Origin: Virgisporangium aurantiacum
GTDB lineage: Bacteria > Actinomycetota > Actinomycetes > Mycobacteriales > Micromonosporaceae
Direction of reading: 5' to 3'
DNA: 38,030 nt
Assembly: GCF_016863635.1 (NCBI RefSeq)
Contig: NZ_BOPG01000121.1
Location: 1 to 38,030 of the forward strand
Shown here piece after piece: positions 1 through 6,152 of the stretch. Each line of letters opens with the position of its first letter. Position 1 is the stretch's first letter. The notes beneath the pieces are model-generated. The model saw only the letters and a program-made list of their open reading frames with translations. It was not told the DNA's origin and ran no database searches. The position numbers were made by a program, and so were the translations under genes.

Positions 1-68
1 GCAGACGGCGACACCGGCCGGTCCGAAGGGCTGACAGGCCGACGAGACGCTGCAGAGGCGTGGGCGGT

Positions 69-437
69 TCAGTCGCTGGTGGTGGCCGGGCCCGCCGGCT
101 GTGAGGCTTGGTAGGCGGCTTGGTAGGCGGCCTGGACCTGTCGCGGGATGACACCGCGGTTGCGGAAGGCGGGCAGGTCGGTACGGCTGGTGTTGGCTTT
201 CCACCAGGTTCGGATCTCCGACGTGGTGCGGTCGGTGCGGGCTGCTAGGCGGTGCTGGCGGGGCAGGCGCCGGCCGGCAGCGATGAACGGGGCGAGGGCG
301 GCGCGGAGCCGGTCGCGGTTGGCCTCGGACAGGTCGATCTCGTAGTCGGCGCCTTCAAGCGCGAAGCGGTAGGTGTCGACGCCTTCGGCGCTGGCGTCGA
401 GGTCGTCGGTCACGATGGTGCGGATCACTGTCGCCAT
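69..437 (-). CDS. Lsr2-like nucleoid-associated protein (variant AT-hook-like loop)
   Basis: This 122-residue protein has the two-part Lsr2 layout. An N-terminal dimerisation domain (about residues 1-60) carries DDLDAS, a YEIDLSEAN stretch and LRAALAPFIAAGRR. A C-terminal DNA-binding domain (about 73-112) carries IRTWWKAN and VIPRQVQAAYQAAY. Lsr2 proteins coat AT-rich, often foreign, DNA and silence it, much as H-NS does. In the canonical C-terminal loop an R-G-R motif enters the minor groove; here residues 93-98 read N-R-G-V-I-P, so the second arginine is valine, which may alter affinity. The gene follows the sigma-factor gene on the same strand after about 100 bp and may be co-transcribed with it. 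Carriage on a conjugative element suggests a role in keeping the element quiet or hiding it in a new host (inference). Confidence 0.85.
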   Translation of the reverse strand: MATVIRTIVTDDLDASAEGVDTYRFALEGADYEIDLSEANRDRLRAALAPFIAAGRRLPRQHRLAARTDRTTSEIRTWWKANTSRTDLPAFRNRGVIPRQVQAAYQAAYQASQPAGPATTSD

Positions 438-536
438 GGGATATCAGGGCTCCTCGGAGAGGTAGAGGGATCCCGGGGGCTCCGCCGCCGAAGCCGGCAG
501 AGGACCTCGTGATCCGGAACGGGACGGTGACGGACG

Positions 537-1295
537 TCAGGCGGTGCACAGCTCGCGGAGTCGGCGTAGGCCCTGTTGTTCGAGCCAGCGCACGGAGCCG
601 ACGCTGCAGCCCATCCGCGCGGCTGCCTGCGGGCGTGAGCACCCCTCGAGGTACCGCAGTCGGATCACGCGGCGCTGCGGCGGTTCGAGCCGGGTCAGCA
701 GGTGCCGCAGTCCGGCCGCGGTGACGCCAGCCGCCGCGGAGTCGACGGTGGACGTGGCAGTGCGTGTGACGGTGGAGATGACGGCGACCACCGCGATGAC
801 GCGGTCAGAGACAGGTTGGTCGCCCGGATGGGCTTGCGGTGCGGCGGTCGTCGGGCGATCAGTGTAGGTGCGGGCCGCGGCCAGGTGGTGCCGCTGCGAA
901 CGGGTGTGGTTGGCCATCGACCGGGCCGCGAGGCGGTACATCGAGCCGATCAGGTCGGGGTCGATGTGGTGTGGCTCGGCGAGGGCGAGGCAGTACGTGT
1001 CCTGGACGAGGTCGTCGATCAGGTGGCGGTCGCCCTGCCGGACGCTTGCGGTGACGTAGCCGGTTATCCGGTCCACGGTGAAGTGGTAGAGGGCGGCGAA
1101 GGCGTCGCGGTCGCCGGCACGGACACCAGCCACGACGCCGGCCGCGATGCCGGCGCCGAACGAGTCGGCGGGGACGACAGCGGTCTCAGTGGACGGCCGC
1201 CGGCTGCGGTGCGTACGGTGCCGGTCCACGTCGTCGGCGGCCGTGCGGTGGTCGGTCGAGTCGAGCTGGCTGGCCATGGTGATCTGGATTTCCAT
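537..1295 (-). CDS. ECF-type RNA polymerase sigma factor
   Basis: A 252-residue sigma-70-family protein. Region 2 lies at about residues 60-105 (GDRDAFAALYHFTVDRITGYV, then LIDDLVQDTYCLAL). Region 4 is at the C-terminus (LEPPQRRVIRLRYLEGCS, then AAARMGCSVGSVRWLEQ and RRLREL), a helix-turn-helix for the -35 element. The roughly 50 N-terminal residues and the 80-residue linker are low in conservation and rich in H, R and T. The start at 1295 (MEIQITMASQ) is preferred because an AAGGGAA ribosome site lies 8 nt upstream; an in-frame extension to 1349 has no such site. No anti-sigma gene is visible nearby. It probably directs transcription of element genes such as the adjacent Lsr2 gene or the transfer operon (inference). 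Confidence 0.8.
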   Translation of the reverse strand: MEIQITMASQLDSTDHRTAADDVDRHRTHRSRRPSTETAVVPADSFGAGIAAGVVAGVRAGDRDAFAALYHFTVDRITGYVTASVRQGDRHLIDDLVQDTYCLALAEPHHIDPDLIGSMYRLAARSMANHTRSQRHHLAAARTYTDRPTTAAPQAHPGDQPVSDRVIAVVAVISTVTRTATSTVDSAAAGVTAAGLRHLLTRLEPPQRRVIRLRYLEGCSRPQAAARMGCSVGSVRWLEQQGLRRLRELCTA

Positions 1296-1340
1296 GGACC
1301 GGATTCCCTTCGGTAGCAGGCCCTTGAGGCCGGATAGAAG

Positions 1341-1370
1341 TCCGGGCACAGCCGTACGGCCGTGCCCGGA
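1341..1370 (-). terminator. Hairpin between the sigma-factor gene and the upstream gene
   Basis: TCCGGGCAC (1341-1349) pairs perfectly with GTGCCCGGA (1362-1370), with further partial pairing inside the 12-nt loop. It lies between the end of the gene at 1519-2343 and the start of the sigma gene, so on the minus strand it would terminate or attenuate read-through. There is no U-tract, which is common in high-GC actinobacteria. Confidence 0.5.
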
Positions 1371-1518
1371 AGGGGCGCGCGGGGTGCGCGGTGGCCGGGC
1401 AATCGGCCGTGGGTGGTGTCGTGCGTCAGGCGCGGCGAGGGGGATTCCGCTGCCGCGTGGGTTGCTACTCGTCGTGTCGGCGGCTCAGCGCGTGACCTGG
1501 CTGCCGATGGCGGGTCGG

Positions 1519-2343
1519 TCAGGTGGGCCAGTTGCTGTTCGCGAGCCGCCACGGCCAGCGGTAGGAGCCGACGCTGTAGTGTCCGTCGCCGTCGGGACAG
1601 ACCTCGTCTGTCTCGTAGACGATCGTGTTGAAACCGTCGTGGTAGTCGGCGTAGACGGCCAGGACATCGTCGTCGAGCATCCGCAGGATCGGGTACTGGC
1701 CGGGCATCGGGTCGTGGGCGCGGTCCGGGTTGTCGTGGATGGCGTCGAGGTCGACGATGAGGTTTTCGACGGTGGCGCGGTCGAAGCGGGCTAGCAGATG
1801 CCCGGTGTCGGTGGTGTAGCCGGCCGCGATCAGGGCCGGATAGCTGGCGCCGGCGACGGCGTCGCAGGTGACCGTCGCGAAGGTCCATATGGTGCCGGCC
1901 GGGACGAGGCTGATGCGGTGCGTGGTGAACCCGACCCGGACGTGTCCGGGTGCGTCGGTCGGGTCGATGTCGATCCACATCCAATGCCGCTGGTAGTCGC
2001 GGGCGATGCGGATCGCGACGGCCAGGCCGGGCTGGTCTTCGGTGTGGCCGAGCGGGATGTAGGCGGTGCGGTAGCGGGGCAGATCGACGGTGCCGCGCCG
2101 ACCGGTGGCGGTGTGCTGCCAGGTGGATGCCACCGCGGTGTGGAGTACGCCGTGCTTGGTGTACCAGCCGGGTATGCCGTTGGACTCGATCCAGTCGTGG
2201 CTGCCGTTGCTGTTCCAGATCAGGGCGGGCCGCAGCGGAGCCTGGGCCAGGTCCTGCGCCTTGGTCGGGCGGTGCGAAGTGCACGCCATCGCATGTTCGG
2301 CGAGAGGAATGACGTCCTCCAGCCGGAACCACAATTGGGTCAC
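1519..2343 (-). CDS. Hypothetical protein (274 aa) in the element's left arm
   Basis: I do not recognise this protein. It begins VTQLWFRLEDVIPLAEHAM and is predicted soluble, with no membrane segment. It is rich in W, Y and D and contains short acidic stretches (MWIDIDPTDAP, LIVDLDAIHDNPD, MLDDDVLAVYADYHDGF). It ends in a WPWRLANSNWPT tail. The GTG start at 2343 is fixed by a near-perfect Shine-Dalgarno (AAAGGAGGA, 2349-2357, 5 nt upstream). The open frame continues upstream to 2523, but that extension is proline-rich and lacks a ribosome site. It stands alone, with gaps of over 200 bp on each side. Such proteins are often accessory genes of actinobacterial conjugative elements (inference). 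Confidence 0.7.
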   Translation of the reverse strand: MTQLWFRLEDVIPLAEHAMACTSHRPTKAQDLAQAPLRPALIWNSNGSHDWIESNGIPGWYTKHGVLHTAVASTWQHTATGRRGTVDLPRYRTAYIPLGHTEDQPGLAVAIRIARDYQRHWMWIDIDPTDAPGHVRVGFTTHRISLVPAGTIWTFATVTCDAVAGASYPALIAAGYTTDTGHLLARFDRATVENLIVDLDAIHDNPDRAHDPMPGQYPILRMLDDDVLAVYADYHDGFNTIVYETDEVCPDGDGHYSVGSYRWPWRLANSNWPT

Positions 2344-2664
2344 GATGTTCCTCCTTTGTAGAACAGTCATGCCGGAATGGATCCGGGCAAGGGACCCGGA
2401 CAAGTGGGGTCCTGCGGGATGGGCTGTGTGGGAGAAGGGGCAAAGGACAGCCAGTGCGCTGGCCAGGCTGGAATGTGCGCCCCGGCCCGGGGGGGCACCG
2501 GGCGGTGGAGGTCGGTCTGTCATCGGTGTTCCGGACGAGCGGTGCTTGGCAGCGGCCGTCGCGGCCCGCTGTCGGTTCAGCGGTGGGCGACTCCGAACAT
2601 GGACTCGCGATCGTCCTTCGGCAGATGTGCTGCGGCAGGACTTGATGCGGGGTGCTGCCCGAGG

Positions 2665-3291
2665 TCAGGCAGGCCAGTCAGGCAGCATGCGGGCGTTCCA
2701 TTCGGGGTTTGCGGCGGGCATGGCAGCGCGGGCGGCGTCGTTGGCCGACATGCGTTGGTTGAGGACGGCGGTGAACGCTGTGGTCGACGCGAGCGGGTGT
2801 CCAAGGCAGTCGCGGACCTCGTACACGGTCAGGCATCGCAGCAGCTCGTGCCGATTCCGGTAGAACCAGCGGGTGACGGCGTAGGTCATGTCGCCCGCGG
2901 CGCGGAACCAGGACACGGTGACCGCCCGCGCGCCCGGCGGGGCACCGGCGGCGGGCGGGAGCTCTGTTGGCGTGGGGGCTCCGAAGCGCCACCACCGCTC
3001 GACGAGGATGCGCTGCAGCTGACCCATGACCCATGCGGTCGCCGTCCAGGTCGGCTCACCCACCCTGAGGGCGAGGCCGCCGTTGACGTCCATGACGACC
3101 GACTGGCGGTAGGAGGCGATGAACTGACCGGTCGAGGTGTCCGGATGCCGCGCGTCGAAGAATTCGATCAGCGGCTCGGGTCCGTCGTGGGTGTGCCGGT
3201 CGAGCGGGCCGCAGCGGTCGCCCGGGTCGATGACGCGTACGTTGAGTGCCGCGCCCGGGTCGTTGTGGTGGAACTGGTAGAGGTTGCTCAC
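2665..3291 (-). CDS. Hypothetical protein (208 aa)
   Basis: Not recognised. It has a GTG start (VSNLYQFHHNDPG) with a GGAGCCAGGA ribosome site just upstream. The N-terminal half contains VRVIDPGDRCGP and a conserved-looking LIEFFDARH segment. The C-terminal half is helical and ends EWNARMLPDWPA. The central motif GDMTYAVTRWFYRNRHELLRC resembles a helical DNA- or protein-binding surface, but no known domain is evident. There are no membrane segments. It is transcribed in the same direction as its neighbours, with a hairpin (3352-3379) between it and the gene upstream, suggesting its own promoter between 3292 and 3350. GC content and codon use match the rest of the left arm. Confidence 0.65.
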   Translation of the reverse strand: MSNLYQFHHNDPGAALNVRVIDPGDRCGPLDRHTHDGPEPLIEFFDARHPDTSTGQFIASYRQSVVMDVNGGLALRVGEPTWTATAWVMGQLQRILVERWWRFGAPTPTELPPAAGAPPGARAVTVSWFRAAGDMTYAVTRWFYRNRHELLRCLTVYEVRDCLGHPLASTTAFTAVLNQRMSANDAARAAMPAANPEWNARMLPDWPA

Positions 3292-3351
3292 GATCCTGGC
3301 TCCGTTCCGGGAGTGTGGTGGGGTCGATGCCGGCGTCGGCAGCGGATCGGG

Positions 3352-3379
3352 GCACGTTGAGGTGGATCGCTCAACGTGC
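3352..3379 (-). terminator. Hairpin downstream of the 3483-4232 gene
   Basis: GCACGTTGAG (3352-3361) and CTCAACGTGC (3370-3379) form a perfect 10-bp stem with an 8-nt loop. It lies about 100 bp past the stop of the minus-strand gene at 3483 and upstream of the next gene, in the position expected of a terminator. Confidence 0.5.
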
Positions 3380-3482
3380 GGCCCACTGCGGGTTGGTGGA
3401 GCCGGTCGGGCAGCACGGTGCGAATCCCTTGGGTGCAGGGACTGCGGGTGCTGGCCGGCCGGTTCCGTTTGTCGGAGCGGGT

Positions 3483-4232
3483 TCAGAGGGCGACGGCGAG
3501 CAACCGCTGGTCGGCGTCGAGGCAGCCGAGGTAGCGGTTGGTCTGCTCGAGGAACGTCACCCGGTCGGCGAAGGCGTCGCTCGCTGGGGCGAAGCGGTGT
3601 CCGTCCGGGGTGAGCACGGTGTCACCAGCCAGGGCCGTGGAGGCGCTGTAGTGCTGGTAGGCCATGCAGCCGGCCTGGAACATCTCCAGGTCGTGCAGGT
3701 CGAGGCGACCGGCGCCGTAGGTGACGGCGTTGTGCATCCGGATCGCGTTGACCCGCGACTGGGCGTTGTAGGCCGCGATCGCCGCGTCACGCGGGAACTT
3801 GTCCGGGTCGGCCAGGTGCCGCTGCAGCATTTGGGTCCACGGGGTGGCAGGGCGGGTGCCGTGCACAACCCGGGACCAGATCTGGTGGCGGACACCGGCA
3901 CCGACACCGGCGGCGTAACGCATGCCGTCGAGGTCGAGCAACCTTGCGGGGCCTCCCGCGCAGTACACGGGGCGACCCTTGCGGGCGTCGACCAGTTGGC
4001 TGCGCTGCCACATCCACATGCTGGGCGTGGCCCAGAAGCGGGGGGCGAGGGTGCCCTGCACGCCGAAGTGCTTGTCGAGCTGACGGCTGGTGAGGGACTC
4101 ACCGGGCAGCCCGTCCGGCACGCAGACGATCACGGTACGGACCGTCGGGGTCAGTGCCGCAGCACCGATGACAGAAGAGTTCGTGCTCGACGACGCGGTC
4201 GACGATGCAGAGTTGCGGGTCTTCTTGGCCAT
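3483..4232 (-). CDS. Hypothetical protein (249 aa) with basic-Ser/Thr N-terminus
   Basis: Not recognised. The start is MAKKTRNSASSTAS at 4232, set by a CAGGAGG ribosome site 7 nt upstream; the longer open frame to 4685 is antisense-like arginine/proline-rich sequence. A flexible Ser-rich tail (residues 1-25) is followed by a compact domain with TVIVCVPDGLPGESLTSRQLDKHFG, FWATPSMWMWQRSQLVDARKGRP and a YAAGVGAGVRHQIWSRVVHG stretch. LTSRQLDKHFGVQGTLAPRFW has the spacing of a helix-turn-helix, but this is weak. No transmembrane segments. Its upstream region (4233-4787) carries the same TGTGAG motif seen in the element's central control region, so it may share regulation with the transfer and modification operons. 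Confidence 0.65.
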   Translation of the reverse strand: MAKKTRNSASSTASSSTNSSVIGAAALTPTVRTVIVCVPDGLPGESLTSRQLDKHFGVQGTLAPRFWATPSMWMWQRSQLVDARKGRPVYCAGGPARLLDLDGMRYAAGVGAGVRHQIWSRVVHGTRPATPWTQMLQRHLADPDKFPRDAAIAAYNAQSRVNAIRMHNAVTYGAGRLDLHDLEMFQAGCMAYQHYSASTALAGDTVLTPDGHRFAPASDAFADRVTFLEQTNRYLGCLDADQRLLAVAL

Positions 4233-4787
4233 GAGGAACCTCCTGGTGTTGGGCGCTGTCTGGGCGCGCGGCAGTGACCGGCCCACCGGGTGCATGGGTC
4301 GGCGCTGGACAACGGGCTGGGTTGGTGGCGCTAGGGTGCGGCGCCGGATGCGGTGCAGGTGGTGCGTTGTTGGTTGGTGCGACCTGGGATCGCCGCACGG
4401 GGTGCGGGTACCGACCGGCCCGGAAGGGGCGGGTGGATGACGGGCACCGGGGAGGTGCGGTGGAAGGCCCGAGGTGGGACCGAACCGGGGTGGAGCGATA
4501 TAGAGGTGTTGTGTAGTGCCGTGAACGGTAGCGGCCTCCGCTTTCAGCACCCGCCGTGCCAATGAGCGGCGAACAGTGCGGTTGACCTGCGCTGTGAGTG
4601 GTTTGTGAGCGACTTGGCCGCATCGTGCGTGGTGCCGCTGTGAGACGACACCACGCTCACAAGTGATCTTGTTTCTGGCAGTCACTGACCGCAGTCGAGC
4701 GTCGCCTGGAATGGCTAGGGGGCGTTGACCTGCGCTGTGAGCGGGCGTCGCGTCCCCGCGCGCCTGCGGGCGAGGCGGCGAGCGCGG
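4233..4787. promoter_or_regulatory. 555-bp intergenic region with duplicated 18-bp motif and TGTGAG boxes
   Basis: No convincing gene lies here. The 18-bp sequence GTTGACCTGCGCTGTGAG occurs twice in the same orientation at 4581-4598 and 4724-4741. Each copy joins a TTGAC sequence to the CTGTGAG box that fills the element's central control region. Further boxes lie near 4603 (TTGTGAGCG), 4638 (CTGTGAGAC) and 4654 (CGCTCACAA). The region separates the Replic_Relax gene, which ends at 4788, from the start of the gene at 4232, so it is the likely promoter region of the latter. Confidence 0.5.
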
Positions 4788-5906
4788 TCAGTGGTCGTAG
4801 CGGCCGGGGTTGGTGCCGGAGCGGGGGCCGTGGTCAGACGGCAGTTCGTTCAGCCGCCGGCGGCGGCCGGGACTGGCCGTCGCGTCGGCGGTCAGCGTCC
4901 AGACCCGCCCGGCCGGGTCCGGGCCGTGCACGGCCGTGGCGACCGGCATCGGCGTCGGCACACCCGCGAGGAGGCGCTGGATGTTGGCCTCCCGCTCGGC
5001 GGTGGGTAGCCAGAGTAGGACCGGGTAGCGGGGGCCGAACTCGGCGAGCCGGGCATAGGCGCGCAGTTTCGCCACCACGCGCGGGAGGTTCTCGGTGCTG
5101 CGGTCGTGTTCGAGGAAGAACCCGACCGTGGCGCCGTGGGCGCGCCAGATGCCGTGCCCGTCGGGGCGGATGCCGGACTGGGCGTAGACGTCGGTGGCGT
5201 GCTGCTCAGACCACCAGCGCACCAGCCGCGCCCCACCTGTCGCCCTACCGGTCGCCGTGCCGGCGCTGGGTCGGCGGGCAGCGGCGAGCAGGTCGATGAA
5301 GAACTGGTTGACGCCGAGCAGGTGCGCCGCGGTGGCGGAGGCGGCGATCCGCCGGGCCCGCTCGATGGAGCTACGCGGCGCCCTGGCGTACCGGCCGTCG
5401 GGGTCGTGGTAGGCGTCGGGGTGTAGTTGCAGCCCGACCGGGCCGAGGGTGTACAGGTACGGCACGGCGGTGTGCTCCGGGTTGGGGTAGGCGAAGCGGT
5501 GCACGACACCGAGCCGGTGCAGCGTGGTCAGGCGCCGCTGCGCCGTGCGTCGGCTCTCGAAGAACGCCGCCGCGATCTGCGGCGTGGACAGCAGGTAGTG
5601 CTCAGCGAGCAGTGCGAGCAGGTCCCGGTCGCGGGGCACGATGCGCCGGAACACCGCAAGCGGGTCCGCGCGAACGGTCCGGGGATCGGACGCCGCCGGG
5701 TCGGACGGACCGGACCGCGACGAGCCTGCCGGGCCGGACATAGCGGAGCCGGAACGGGCAGCACTCGGCGCCGAGCCACGAGCAGCAGGGAACACGAGGG
5801 AGGCAAGCGCACTGAGGTCGGAAACCTCAACGGAGACAGGGCCGAGAACGTGAGAACCGCGAGCGGAGGAACCGGGCACGGACGAAGAGTGTTTGTCGGA
5901 CGACAT
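4788..5906 (-). CDS. Replication-relaxation family protein (Replic_Relax)
   Basis: A 372-residue protein whose middle matches the Replic_Relax pattern: a winged helix at about residues 95-160 (RDLLALLAEHYLLSTPQIAAAFF, RRTAQRRLTTLHRLGVVHRF) with a following YLYTLGPVGLQL. The C-terminal half contains GFFLEHDRSTENLPRVVAKL and YPVLLWLPTAERE. Members are encoded on Gram-positive plasmids and conjugative elements and are linked to plasmid replication or DNA processing. The first 80 residues are Ser/Pro/Ala-rich linker. The start at 5906 (MSSDKHSSS) has a GGAG about 11 nt upstream. It sits just downstream of the coupling-protein gene, so it may act in DNA processing at the transfer origin. No classical relaxase is visible in the window, making this a candidate substitute (inference). 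Confidence 0.7.
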   Translation of the reverse strand: MSSDKHSSSVPGSSARGSHVLGPVSVEVSDLSALASLVFPAARGSAPSAARSGSAMSGPAGSSRSGPSDPAASDPRTVRADPLAVFRRIVPRDRDLLALLAEHYLLSTPQIAAAFFESRRTAQRRLTTLHRLGVVHRFAYPNPEHTAVPYLYTLGPVGLQLHPDAYHDPDGRYARAPRSSIERARRIAASATAAHLLGVNQFFIDLLAAARRPSAGTATGRATGGARLVRWWSEQHATDVYAQSGIRPDGHGIWRAHGATVGFFLEHDRSTENLPRVVAKLRAYARLAEFGPRYPVLLWLPTAEREANIQRLLAGVPTPMPVATAVHGPDPAGRVWTLTADATASPGRRRRLNELPSDHGPRSGTNPGRYDH

Positions 5907-5936
5907 GGGTTCTGGTGCTCCTAGGCAGGAAGGGAT

Positions 5937-5954
5937 CCCCTCGTTTGCGAGGGG
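5937..5954 (-). other. Small hairpin upstream of the Replic_Relax gene
   Basis: CCCCTCG-TTTG-CGAGGGG forms a perfect 7-bp stem with a 4-nt loop in the 246-bp gap between the coupling-protein stop (6153) and the Replic_Relax start (5906). It could be a terminator, or an attenuator placed just ahead of the ribosome site. Confidence 0.35.
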
Positions 5955-6152
5955 TGTCTGGCAGGTGAGAGCAACCGGATCGGCCGCTGTCAGGCGCACG
6001 TGCTGCACACACAGCGCAGGTCAGGCGTGTCGGAGAGAGTCGCGGCGGGACACGGGAACCCACCCCACCGCGACCGGGTCGGCGACCACCTCGACGACAC
6101 CCACTGACCGTGGGCAACGCATGGATACCGCCGGGTGGGGGACACGGCCGGG

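Noticed and set aside
1064..2443. Long minus-strand frame bridging the sigma gene and its neighbour
   Set aside because: Arg/Pro-rich shadow translation overlapping two genes that have good ribosome sites and domain-like sequence.
3410..3450. Possible tRNA T-arm (GGTGCGAATCCC)
   Set aside because: No cloverleaf can be built around it; no tRNA gene is seen in the window on either strand.
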